A DNA stretch of 12,529 bases from Amoebophrya sp. AT5.2 (taxonomy: Eukaryota > Sar > Dinophyceae > Syndiniales > Amoebophryaceae). The stretch is taken from contig RXOD01005776.1 of NCBI GenBank assembly GCA_005223375.1, positions 1 to 12,529 of the forward strand. Direction: 5' to 3'. Below are positions 1 through 8,018 of this stretch, piece after piece. Made by a program: the position numbers and the translations under genes. The notes under the pieces are model-generated. The model was not told where the DNA came from. It did not search any database and was given only the letters and a program-made list of their open reading frames with translations. Numbering within the stretch: the stretch's first letter is position 1; each line of letters begins with the position of its first letter.

Positions 1-54
1 GGTGGTCGCGCGCGCGCTTCGGGTGCACCTGGCGGCCGAGTAGAAGAGAACGAG

Positions 55-495
55 ATGAAGGAGAACAAGAACAACTCCACCTCCTCCCCCGGCGGGAACA
101 AGTACGCGCGCGACACCGCCCGGCAGAAGCTGTTCGCAGTGGCCTGCGAGCGGTTTCCGAGCTTCCCGACGGTACGCACCGCGAGCGGGAAGGTTTGTGA
201 AAGTTCCTTCTACATGAGCGATGCGTGGGCCACCGCGCTGCACGCCCGGTTGGAGACGGCCGTGCGGGAGAAGATGAACGACGAGGAGCTAGTGCGGAAG
301 ATGCGGAAGCAAATCCTGGAGACGCGGAAGATGAAGACGTTGGAGACGCAGATACGCATGCTGCACCCGCGGAAACCAGCGACAGACCTGGAAGAAGTGA
401 TGGAGAGCCAGGTAAAACAAATGCTGAAAACCAAAATCTACCACCTATGCAACGAACCAGTCCTCAAATGCTCAGCCACCGGCGCCGCGGGCTGA
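55..495 (+). CDS. Unrecognised basic, helix-rich protein, possibly 5' partial
   Basis: I do not recognise this protein. From ATG 55 it reads 146 residues: a Ser/Asn/Gly-rich start, a region with the segment ERFPSFPTVRTASGK, then a highly charged Lys/Arg/Glu stretch (residues about 60-125) that looks like a long helix or coiled coil. The frame is open upstream of ATG 55 to base 1 with no stop, so the true start may lie outside the window. An intron is possible: CAG|GTAAAA at 411/412 could splice to TTGTTTGCAG ending at 607, which follows a CTAAC branch-like site at 593-597. That gives an in-frame continuation from 608 to a stop at 796, or on to an exon at 878-943 if the donor-like GTGAGT at 629 is also used. 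The unspliced ending at 495 also reads naturally, so the 3' end is unresolved. Confidence 0.5.
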   Translation: MKENKNNSTSSPGGNKYARDTARQKLFAVACERFPSFPTVRTASGKVCESSFYMSDAWATALHARLETAVREKMNDEELVRKMRKQILETRKMKTLETQIRMLHPRKPATDLEEVMESQVKQMLKTKIYHLCNEPVLKCSATGAAG

Positions 496-1135
496 AGCTT
501 GGAAGTTTCGGCTGAGCTGCTAGCGCTTGGAGAATGAAGGTGGACGTGGACGTGGACGCGGACCCGAGCCAGCCAATCCCAATGAGGACGGACTAACTTG
601 TTTGCAGCCAGCAAGCTCCAAAAGCATCGTGAGTGGCAACCACGAGTTCACCAAAATGACGGATAGCAAACGATGTAGGGGTCACGCACAATACAGGACC
701 CCAGAAATCAATGTTCGCTGCCTGTTCGGTCGTGATTTTCACCGCTCCAACGTGTTGTATCTTCAGACGAAATACAAAAACCGGGCGAAGACGTGACCAA
801 GCACGTGAAGCATTTCCACGGAGGAGCATCCTCAACGTCGGAATCGTAATTTTTGTCTTTGTCGATGTTCTCAACAGAAGCCAAGGCTGAATTTATCGGA
901 TTTTAGAAGTGCTAGTAATAAAAGGCAGTTGGTAGTAGACTGAGGGACGACGAGCATATGAAAGAGCAGGAACACTCCCACTGCCACTCAGTCTCAGATG
1001 ATCCATTGTGCGCGTACTAGTGACCGCACGCTGTTGGTGCTTCTCATCTCCACCCAGGACCCCTCTCGCTTGAAGGCTTCATAGCACTTTGCTCACCCTT
1101 TTTATTCGCAGAGAGAGCATCAAGAAATTGAAATA
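496..1135. other. Downstream part of first gene and intergenic spacer
   Basis: This stretch holds no gene with recognisable family features. 541-563 is a short hexamer-like run based on TGGACG. 608-796 may be a second exon of the first gene. 878-943 could be a further short exon, preceded by a CAACAG acceptor-like site. From 944 to 1091 I see nothing specific. Confidence 0.4.
1092..1111 (+). promoter_or_regulatory. Candidate trans-splice (or 5'UTR) acceptor for the MFS gene
   Basis: A pyrimidine-rich run ends in TTATTCGCAG at 1111, 24 bases before ATG 1136. In dinoflagellates the capped spliced leader is added at such an AG. No partner donor is visible just upstream, which fits trans- rather than cis-splicing. 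A 5'UTR intron is the alternative. Confidence 0.45.
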
Positions 1136-4100
1136 ATGACGGCAGCCCCGCCGCCACAGGGCCGCGCCGGCGGCGTGGAGGTCGTGGAGCCGTCTGATGA
1201 GGGCGGTAGAGACCCACACCCACACGTGCACGCCAAGAAGTCTGCAAGAACCACATCTGCTTCATACCAGGCTGCGGAGCACAACGCCAAGGCCATCATT
1301 GTGTACAATTTGTGCTCCGCGATCTCGATCGGAACGGCGCTGGGTCCCTTCTTCGAGAAATACGTGCTGCAGGTGCAGCAGGAGTTAGGATCGAGAGTCA
1401 GCTCGTCCGATCCCGATCTTCTCGATAGCCGAGAACACCCGAACAAGAAATACAGTCTGCTAGTCGGATCATGTCGTGGTCTTTTGAAGACGGTCTACAT
1501 TGTGGTCCTCGCTGTCACAAACATGGCATGGGCATCGCTGGCGCTGCGTGCTCTTGAAGCCTCACTGGGACGCTCTAGTATAGCTTTAGCATGCCAGCCT
1601 CTGTCTACTTTCTCAGTCTCAAAGAAGTCTCTGGCCCTGGCTGTCAAGGAAGATAAGCATAGATAAGGACGAGTCGGGCCAGTCTTGACAACATCGGGAC
1701 GCGGGCACGGCGAACGCTACCGTAGGGTTCTGTGAGTCGCTGTTCGGCTATGTCGGGACCAGGTGGTAAGTTGGCATACTTAGCTGGTATGTAAGAAAGT
1801 ATTACAACGGCATGGCTTCTCTTGTTGGAGGCGGCTGACGTCGACTGCGTTCAGGCGCTCTGAGTCTCAACCGGCCGGCGCGAGGAGGCGGGTCCCTCGC
1901 CGGAGATGAAGAGCCTTTGGGAGGTAGATAGAAGTGCTCGGGGAAAGTCGGGGGACTGATCATGATAGGGCGACCTGCTGAAAGCAGGGCAAAGGAGGGC
2001 GCTTAGGCTTGTTAGGGTGGCGATTGGCTCGATCAGCTATGTACTTATCCCCACTTACCACTTGGCCCCAACATATGGGCATTTCGCAGCTGCTGGTGTT
2101 CTGGCCGGTGGGGCTGATTGTGGACCGGCAGCCTGAGCGGCGGCACGAGCTCGCGCGGGCAGTCGGGACGATCGGCCTCGGCGCGGTGGCGTTGCTCGGC
2201 TCCGCACTGTACAGCGACTACCTGCCCTTCATCTACGTCGCGATGGTCGTCCTCGGCGTCTTCTACGAGGGCCTCACCTCCAGCTCGGAAACCCTCTTCG
2301 CAGACAGCGTGCAGGAGCTCGCGAACGAAGCAGGTAAATCTAAGTAAACGTTAACGTAAACTTCTGCTGTCATCGATAGATAAACGTTCAACACCTCGTC
2401 CAGGACCAGCAAAATGATGTGATGATGTAGGTCATCCCGATCCCGTTCAACATTACCACACACTTCTACACAAGATTCTGCCGACGCCAAGGCGCAGATT
2501 TCCGCGAACTGGTTCACGAAGAAGATGGCTGCGTCCTACTCCGGCGTGGCGCTGTCGCCGCTGCTGGGCGTGTTGTGCGTGTTGTACTTCCGGCGCTACG
2601 TGTCCCCGCACGTGCTGCTGACTCGCGACCAGTTCGCGCACGAGATCGGCGTGCCCGCCGTGCCCGACGCGGACTCGGCCGAGGCTGCCACCGTGAACGT
2701 TTATTGGAACATGGGTCTGCTGCACTTCATCCTCCTCCTCGGCCTCATCCTCATCCTGCCCGCCGTCTGGCGCATCTCCGGACTCAAGTCCATCGGCAGG
2801 ATCAAGAACAAGCCCGCGAGTCCATCGTCCGGGGGCGCCCTGCTGAGTCAAGACTTGAGCGAGCCGCTGGTCTCGAAGGTGCCTTCACCCACGACCCCCG
2901 GTACAACTACAACTACCAGCAGTTCGAAGGTGCCGTATGTGATTGCCGTGGCGGACTTCGCGCAGTGCATCGGGGCGGGCATGACCTTCAAGTACTTCAA
3001 CCTCTTCTTCATCCAGGACTTTGGCTTCGGGCCCACGGAGATCTGCGCGCTGCAGATCGTTTATCCCCTGTGCATGGTGATCACTGTGGAGTTCTGCAAC
3101 CGGGTCTTTTTGCCTTTACTGAAGAACTCGCGCGCGAAGGTTTCCATGCTGTGCCGCCTCATCGCCGTCCTAGGGCTGTGGCTCATCGGCGGCGCGTACC
3201 CCTTTCAGATGGTGGAGAGGGACGGAAGTGGCAGCATAACTTCCGCCAGCTCCGCCGAGGAGGCCAGTACGTCGCGCTCGCTGCTTGCGGGAGCCGCCGC
3301 AGCGCGGTCCTCGTCGTCGTTGACAATTTCTACGCAGTCGCCTGCTGCAGGAGCGAGAAGCACTTCTGCGGCCGCAGATGTAGTATCAGGTGGAGAGTCC
3401 TCAGCAACGGAGCTGAGTGGCACAGTCCCGCCCAATATCATGAATCAGTACAAGGATTACGTGATTCCGTCAACAGCGGTTATGTTCAGGGACGGCAAAC
3501 TGCCTCAGTCAAACATCATCGTTCGAGGTCAAGCACACGACGACGGACAATCATCAGCACCGGGGCGCAGCGATTCGAGCGGGGATAGAAGTATGAGTAT
3601 CCTCCAGATCAACCCATTCACTTGTGCGGGTCTGCTCGTCGAAGAGAGCGCGGTTCGGAGGAAAGCGCGCGGGACAAGAAACAAGCAGTTCTCGTCCTTC
3701 GGCATTTTCGGAGTCGGGAGCAGGCGGCGGAAAACGAAGCAGGAGCTCCCGGCACAAAGATCGCAGACAGCAGTAGATGAATCTCTACAACGCGGCCGCG
3801 CAGCTGGGGACGCTGGCGCTCCATCAATTCGTGCGCATGCTTTCGACGCCTCCGGCGCGTTGTCTTCTGTGCAGCTGCAGGAGCCGCCGGCGGATGGGTT
3901 GGAGGCCACCAGGAGCGCGTCCGATCGGGGTTCGTCATCCTCACCACCATTAAACGTCGGACCACGTTCACCCCTGCCGCCGCCGAGCTTTTTTTCCATG
4001 AGAACCAGCGCTATCGCTTCCATCACGTACTGCGAGCCGGCGGTTCTTTTCATTTTCCTCCTGACTGGGTCCTTCGCGATGGCCACGCCGGGATTCGACA

Positions 4101-4318
4101 AGAGCATATTGATGGACCACGTGGCCACGGAAAACCGCGGCAAGTGGAACGCTCTCCTGTCGTTTAACGGGTTTGCCTTCCGCGGCTCGGCTCTGTTTGG
4201 CGGCGTGCTGGCCGACGGCCACTTCGGCGACTACCGCCCAGCCTTCACCTACGCGGCAGGCATCTACATCCTCAGCTCGCTCCTGTACGCCCCGCTCGTG
4301 CAGCTGGTGAAAAAGTAG
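1136..4318 (+). CDS. MFS membrane transporter, four exons, with long loop between spans 9 and 10
   Basis: A polytopic membrane protein of about 806 residues if exons 1136-1410, 1700-1748, 2081-2333 and 2475-4318 are joined; the sum is in frame. It has the major facilitator layout. Span 1 includes IIVYNLCSAISIGTALGPFF. Span 2 is assembled across two introns (VGFCESLFG + ISQLLVFWPVG) and is followed by the loop motif LIVDRQPERR. Spans 3-4 are in exon 3, and spans 5-12 in exon 4. Exon 4 shows ILMDHVATENRGKWNALLSF before span 11 and GGVLADGHFGDYR after it, matching the second-half MFS loop. Residues about 439-700 form a Ser/Ala/Arg-rich hydrophilic insert between spans 9 and 10, normally a short turn. 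The substrate cannot be told from sequence. Intron 2 has a canonical alternative (GT at 1752 to AG at 2089) that stays in frame but drops ISQ and shortens span 2. The start is the first ATG after the acceptor at 1111. Confidence 0.82.
1411..1699 (+). mobile_element. MFS intron 1: non-canonical, inverted-repeat-ended (introner-like)
   Basis: The first 17 bases (1411-1427, starting TCCCGATCTTCTC) pair with the last 17 (1683-1699, ending ACATCGGGA) at 13 of 17 positions. Cutting exactly at these ends joins TCC-GA to C-GCG and keeps the frame (SSD-AGTANATVGF). The ends are not GT-AG. A canonical acceptor is hard to place: the frame of the next exon has a TGA at 1686, and there is no AG between it and the conserved NATVGFCESLFG segment. 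Confidence 0.6.
1749..2080 (+). mobile_element. MFS intron 2: introner with 23-bp terminal inverted repeats
   Basis: The 5' repeat 1749-1771 (TATGTC, then GGGACCAGGTGGTAAGT) is matched in reverse complement by 2053-2075 (ACTTACCAC, then TTGGCCCCAACATA), with about 19-20 of 23 positions pairing. The flanks share GGC (1746-1748 and 2078-2080), a possible short target-site duplication. Removing 1749-2080 leaves ESLFG-ISQLLVFWPVG, which restores the spacing expected in MFS span 2. The 5' repeat is nearly identical to that of the intron at 8981-9346 in the FkbM gene. The interior shows no coding sequence. Confidence 0.75.
2334..2474 (+). other. MFS intron 3 (GT-AG)
   Basis: The donor GCAG|GTAAAT at 2334 and acceptor ACACAAG at 2474 give a phase-1 join, ANEA-DSADAKAQIS, in frame with exon 4. 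Weak inverted similarity exists at the ends: GCAGGTAAATCT against the complement of AGATTCTGC just past the acceptor. This may be an old introner. The interior contains short TGATG-rich sequence. Confidence 0.65.
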
Positions 4319-4337
4319 CTCGCTCCTGTACGCCCCG
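4274..4337 (+). repeat. 21-bp direct duplication spanning the MFS stop codon
   Basis: The 21 bases at 4274-4294 (beginning AGCTCGCTCCTGTACG) recur exactly at 4317-4337. The stop codon TAG (4316-4318) overlaps the second copy, so the last coding codons have been copied into the 3' flank. Confidence 0.9.
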
Positions 4338-4342
4338 GACGA

Positions 4343-4411
4343 TGATGCATGGTGATGTGATGTATGGTGATGTGAAGTTAAAGAACTAGAACGTGATGCA
4401 TGGTGATGTGA
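4343..4411 (+). repeat. Small minisatellite, three TGATGyATGGTGATGTGA units
   Basis: Near-identical 18-base units lie at 4343-4360, 4358-4375 (overlapping the first by three bases) and 4394-4411. Units 2 and 3 are each followed by AGTTrAAG. The tract is just downstream of the MFS gene and has no coding role that I can see. Confidence 0.8.
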
Positions 4412-4677
4412 AGTTGAAGTGTTTAGCGCACAGTACAAACAGGAGAACTCATGTATGCAGTTGCAGATCATCTTGTTTGATACAAACTCGTCGCGATTTC
4501 ATGGATCTGGATTGATTCTGAATTTCTTGCCCACAGGGTAGCAGGATGACACGACGGATCTAGGAACACCTCCTTGCTTCAGGCCCTTGAAGGTCGTGGT
4601 TTTGATTTGCTTGTCGATAGTTCTTCTTTTCTAAAGAATTTTTCAACCAGGCATGACCGCATGGAAGCCCGCGATCT

Positions 4678-4726
4678 CTTCTTGCTGGCAAGAAGCGATG
4701 AGTTCAACTTCAAGCATTTTTTGAAC
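4678..4726 (+). repeat. Two adjacent hairpins
   Basis: CTTCTTGC (4678-4685) and GCAAGAAG (4688-4695) are a perfect 8-bp inverted repeat with a 2-base loop. It is followed by GTTCAA (4702-4707) pairing with TTGAAC (4721-4726) around a T-rich loop. They could fold in RNA. I cannot tie them to a known RNA family. Confidence 0.55.
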
Positions 4727-4794
4727 GCTGTATCTATGTTCTTGGAGAATGTTCTTGGTCATTGATCTATGGACGCGAGGATTCTCTGGGCTTG
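4698..4794 (+). repeat. Dispersed repeat, copy A
   Basis: 4698-4730 matches 7600-7626 perfectly apart from a 6-base insertion (CTTCAA). After a divergent stretch, 4757-4794 again resembles 7635-7672: GGTCAT, then TATGGA, GAGGATTC and GGCTTGC in the same order. Copy A runs directly into the spliced-leader relict. Confidence 0.8.
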
Positions 4795-4814
4795 CCGTAG
4801 CCATTTTGCTCAAG
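4795..4814 (+). other. Dinoflagellate spliced-leader relict
   Basis: The bases CCGTAGCCATTTTGCTCAAG equal the conserved dinoflagellate spliced leader (from its second base) except that one G of the TTTTGG run is missing. The leader is known to be trans-spliced onto nuclear mRNAs, and genomic relicts mark genes that returned through reverse transcription. Here it is followed by ACCACC, not by a GT donor, so it is not an intact SL RNA gene. It lies on the same strand as, and 185 bases upstream of, the intronless RING gene. Confidence 0.8.
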
Positions 4815-4999
4815 ACCACCGCAGCTTTCAAGTTTAACATGTTGATCGTATCGTAACGACAGTTCGCTTTACGTCTAAGAGACAAAGAACTCGTTAGCAC
4901 GGCTTCAGTTGATCGCGTTCGCGTCGTAAACACAAGGGTCAGAAGATTCATTGCACAAAGAAAACCAACTATACGAGAGATCACTAGCAACTAAACTAG

Positions 5000-6331
5000 A
5001 TGCCGGGGCAGAAGCGCGCAGCCGATCCAAGCGTCGCGTCGCCGTCTGATGCAAAGAAAAGCAAGCACGAGGACGATCTGTTGCAGATCTCGCAGGTGCA
5101 GCGATTTCAAGTGCTTTTTCGGGCTTACCAAGCAGATGCAGAAGCAGCAGCTTCCAGCTCGTCGCGATCTTCTTCCGACACCACTTTGGGGCCCGCGGGC
5201 GTGCCTTATCTTCCATATGAAGGGACTAGATTGAATGCGGTTCTGGATGATTGGGTACAACAACTCACGAGATTCAAGGAAGCGGATAACGGCACGAAGA
5301 AATTGGCGCCACAGGTTCACGCGCAGTTGGACGCTCTTGCGGCCGCCGTTCATCATGTGCTGGAGACGCTGTACTGCGGTGCCACTGCCGAAGAAAACAC
5401 TCCGCTGGACTCGCTGGCTTTCGAGGACCTTCTTTCAGATCTCCGACCAGAGCCGCAAAGTGAGCGAATTAGCTCAGCCGAAAAGCAGTTCGAGGACGGG
5501 CTAGCCGTACCCCTCCAGCAGTGCGAGGATATACTGCCGCCGCATGGTACAGGGAAAGAAGCGCGGATGCGGTGGCAGTCGCATTTTCTAGCGGAAGTGG
5601 CGTGCTCGACGGCGACGTTGTCAGATGACGGAAAGGACATGAAACCACTCTACCGAGCCTTAATCCAAAGCGTTCGCGACAGCGGCCAAGATACGTGCGC
5701 GTGCTGCCAAGTGTTCGATATGGATGCGACTGATAACGACATCTGCAAGCCGGCTCTCCTGCATCTCGGGGTCGTTTGTCCTCCTGTCGTTGTGCCGGCT
5801 TGTGGGCATGCAGTTTGCACGGAATGCTTCGAGGAGCTCGCAATTAATCCGTTTCCTGATGCAGGCCAGCGCGGATTCGGTGGGTGTGTGATTTGTGACG
5901 CAGCATACGACTGGAGCAACGGGATGCTTTTATTTCTGGCAGATGTCGTTGCGCTTTGGCACAGTCAATCTTTCTCCGGCGTTGTCGAGTTCAAGGAAGA
6001 AAATCGGGCGACGGAAACGACGGACTTCGCTGCGGCAGTGCTGCGATCATTGCAGGCGGCAGGACTTGACAACATGTTCCGAGAGGACATCGAAGAAGAG
6101 GGAGAGCATGGCGAGATGCTTTCGGCGGCAAAGTACGTTATGGAGAAAGTGTGGGAAACAGCCGAAAGCTTAGAAGTAGCTGTTCCGCCGAAAGAGTGGC
6201 GGGAGGCGGCTGTAGAACGCGCTGCGGAGTTGATGGCTGACGGGTTTGAAGGAGATGATGAAGACGCGGAGGATGAAGACGCGGATGACGAAGACGCGGA
6301 AGATGAAGAGCAGGATGATGACGAGACCTAA
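5000..6331 (+). CDS. RING-finger protein with acidic tail, single exon
   Basis: A 443-residue protein from one uninterrupted exon. The N-terminus has basic clusters resembling a bipartite nuclear signal (QKR and KKSK, residues 4-22). Residues 233-299 form a C3HC4 RING-type zinc site: C233, C236, C268, H270, C273, C276, C296, C299, with the loop between the second and third ligands longer than usual. RING domains typically recruit E2 enzymes in ubiquitin ligases; ligase activity here is inference. The C-terminus (about 415-443) is almost wholly Asp/Glu/Ala. The start is well supported: TAG at 4997-4999 is in frame and directly precedes ATG 5000. Other genes in the window have one to three introns; this one has none, and it sits behind a spliced-leader relict, so I read it as a retrogene. 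Its stop codon is one base from the ATG that opens the GDT1-like frame. Confidence 0.85.
   Translation: MPGQKRAADPSVASPSDAKKSKHEDDLLQISQVQRFQVLFRAYQADAEAAASSSSRSSSDTTLGPAGVPYLPYEGTRLNAVLDDWVQQLTRFKEADNGTKKLAPQVHAQLDALAAAVHHVLETLYCGATAEENTPLDSLAFEDLLSDLRPEPQSERISSAEKQFEDGLAVPLQQCEDILPPHGTGKEARMRWQSHFLAEVACSTATLSDDGKDMKPLYRALIQSVRDSGQDTCACCQVFDMDATDNDICKPALLHLGVVCPPVVVPACGHAVCTECFEELAINPFPDAGQRGFGGCVICDAAYDWSNGMLLFLADVVALWHSQSFSGVVEFKEENRATETTDFAAAVLRSLQAAGLDNMFREDIEEEGEHGEMLSAAKYVMEKVWETAESLEVAVPPKEWREAAVERAAELMADGFEGDDEDAEDEDADDEDAEDEEQDDDET
6257..6316 (+). repeat. Four 15-bp tandem units coding the acidic tail
   Basis: Units at 6257-6271, 6272-6286, 6287-6301 and 6302-6316 follow the pattern GAyGAAGACGCGGAn and encode DEDAE-like pentapeptides (residues 420-439). 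The array is in frame, so copy-number change would only lengthen or shorten the tail. Confidence 0.9.
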
Positions 6332-6332
6332 C

Positions 6333-7020
6333 ATGACGGTGCTCTCAGGTACTTCTTACAATCGTTGTAGCGAAGATCTAGAGCAGATGAGATGTACTAG
6401 ACGGGGACAGCGGAGGAGAAGGAGATGATAACGTATACAACGTCTTAACGTTTTGATTAAACCAACTCTACTCATCTCTCTGAAACCAAGTTCAGAAAAA
6501 TCTCAACGAACAACTACGAACTGCAACTCACTGCACCGCAGCTGTAATCGGGTTGCTTGTTCCAACGCTGCTTTCACCAACGCTGTCACATTGGCGGGCG
6601 ATCGTTTTGTTCTTTTTCTTCGGACTTGGCGCGATTAAGGATGCGCTGCAGATGTATTCCAAGGGGGAGGGTGACGGCGTTAGTGACGAGCTGGCTGAAA
6701 CCGAGAAAGAACTCACTGACGCTGACATCGTGCGGAAGGTCCTTACTTCTCGTCACTGAGCTAGGTTGATAAACAATTTGTTTTTGTTTGAAATTGAATA
6801 CGAAATCAAAGAAAGATTTATTTATCAAAGCAAATCTTTTCCCCGATGCTCCTCGCTGATGATGTAAGCTCACTATCACTAAAAACAGCAAAAGTCCGCG
6901 GTATCTCTGGTCGGGGCCATTTTTGCGATGACGTTTCTGGCCGAATGGGGCGACAAGTCACAAGTACCGACAGTTGCGATGGGGGCTGCGCGGGATGTTG
7001 CGGACGTTATTCTCGGGGCG
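6333..7020 (+). CDS. GDT1/TMEM165 (UPF0016) family transporter, 5'-truncated and 3' end unresolved
   Basis: Three exon pieces join in frame: 6333-6348 (MTVLS plus one base), 6542-6738 and 6889-7020. The junctions are CAG|GTACTT to CCGCAG (intron 6349-6541) and AAG|GTCCTT to AAACAG (intron 6739-6888). The product reads MTVLSAVIGLLVPTLL, then a membrane span with FFFFGLGAIKDAL, a charged linker, and the family hallmark FLAEWGDKSQ followed by VPTVAMGA. GDT1 proteins are Golgi or organelle-membrane Mn/Ca/H transporters with two copies of an E-x-G-D-K/R-S/T motif; only the second copy is here. The first half, normally just before MTVLSA, is absent from the window and is replaced by the RING gene. 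After GGGGCG|GTGAGA at 7021 the next span is not recovered cleanly. This is either a broken copy or a gene whose 5' exons lie outside normal expectation. Confidence 0.72.
6812..6839 (+). repeat. Hairpin in GDT1-like intron
   Basis: AAAGATTT (6812-6819) and AAATCTTT (6832-6839) form a perfect 8-bp inverted repeat with a 12-base loop, inside the A/T-rich intron 6739-6888. Confidence 0.6.
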
Positions 7021-8018
7021 GTGAGATTTATTCATGGATGTCTTACACGGTCTGCGCCTCAGGACGATTCCTCCTTTTCCTTGCGCAAAAAGCGTACCGA
7101 TCGAGAGAGAGTGAGTGGTTTTGCTTTTCTTTGTGCTCCTCTATTTGACCTTCCTGCGATCTGATTTACACTTCATTCCTTCTGTCCTACTTTTATTATC
7201 TCTTCTCGGGCAGGGGCAGTGAGGGAAATCTAAGGCGTCAGCGCCGCAAGATTAACATCGTCATCTCTTCTCGGACCTACTTCGTTGCACTTGGTTGTAA
7301 GTTTTGAGAATTGAGCTGCGCTTTGGGCGACGAAAAGTGTGAGCTCTGTAGAGGGGACCGATTGAAAATGCAACTTCTTGAATTCCGCCATCAACCCGGT
7401 CCTTTATTGATGGATGTGATCTACTACGAGCCCTGATTCACCGAACACGCACTAAAGCATTAAGCGCGATCATCCCTGAAGTAAAGAGACAGACCGTTTC
7501 AGATGTTGGCTTGGTCCCGAGCGATTCGCTTTGCGCAAAAGAAAGGTCGTTGGTAGATTGATGGGGGACGCCTCTTTCATCTGCCCTGGGTTCTTTGCAA
7601 TGAGTTCAAGCATTTTTTGAACGCTGCTCCTCTCGGTCATCTAGTATGGAGAGGATTCCCTTTTTGGCTTGCGTACTTATCTGGCAAAAGCTACGCTCAG
7701 TTATTTTCGAAGTTTTATCTCTACTGCTCGTCTTCGTTTCTTAACGTACGCGATTCGAAGCCCGCAATTCCCCCCCCCTGTCATATGCGTTCGTCTCGTT
7801 TCGCGTCGTTGCCTTGCGGTGATCGTCCTCATGTTGTAATGAAGCGTTTTTCCGACTTGGGAAATCTAAAAGCATGAGCATCGATACTCGATCAACTCGG
7901 TTGTACGAGACGAGGTCCGTCTGATGTCTGTTACTGTTTACGTTTACCTTTACCAAGATCAAGGCATTAGTTTGAGTTTCTTCCTGTCTGCGGCGCGAGA
8001 CCCACGAGGAAGAGCAAG
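7021..8018. other. Region without a confident gene
   Basis: Directly after 7020 the frame still reads ILGAVRFIHGCLTRSA, and a neighbouring frame reads YTVCASGRFLLFLAQK. Both vaguely resemble the GDT1 span that should follow, but in different frames. At 7259-7297 the translation INIVISSRTYFVALG could be a last GDT1 span, ending near a GTAAGT at 7300. 7600-7676 is dispersed repeat copy B. A run of eight or nine C lies near 7770. I see no other gene. Confidence 0.45.
7600..7676 (+). repeat. Dispersed repeat, copy B
   Basis: 7600-7626 (ATGAGTTCAAGC, then TTTTTTGAACGCTG) matches copy A at 4698-4730 except for a 6-base gap. 7635-7672 matches 4757-4794 with small gaps. The sequence just past it (CGTACTTATCTGGCAAAAG) is a very loose counterpart of the spliced-leader relict next to copy A. 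Confidence 0.78.

Larger units (their letters stand above)
4319..4999. other. Non-coding stretch between MFS and RING genes
   Basis: No gene can be assigned. It contains the minisatellite (4343-4411), a pair of hairpins (4678-4726), dispersed repeat copy A (4698-4794), the spliced-leader relict (4795-4814) and the 5' leader of the RING gene. A 63-codon open frame at 4574-4765 overlaps repeat copy A; see the finding on in-frame indels. The sequence is visibly more A/T-rich than the flanking MFS and FkbM coding regions. Confidence 0.6.

Noticed and set aside
2575..3588. Plus-strand open frame of 337 codons overlapping the MFS exon
   Set aside because: It is Arg/Pro/His-rich and has no membrane spans, whereas the overlapping frame encodes clear MFS helices.
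4343..4411. TGATGA-like boxes suggesting a C/D snoRNA, or a repeat array suggesting CRISPR
   Set aside because: The boxes are just the minisatellite unit with no D box or stem, and the repeats are short, overlapping and eukaryotic in context.
4544..4553. GGATGACACG, as found in U6 snRNA
   Set aside because: Only ten bases match; the invariant ACAGAGA and neighbouring U6 segments are absent nearby.
6910..6927. GGCCATTTTTGCGATG as another leader relict
   Set aside because: It lacks the CCGTAG and CTCAAG ends and encodes the conserved GDT1 segment before FLAEWGDKSQ.
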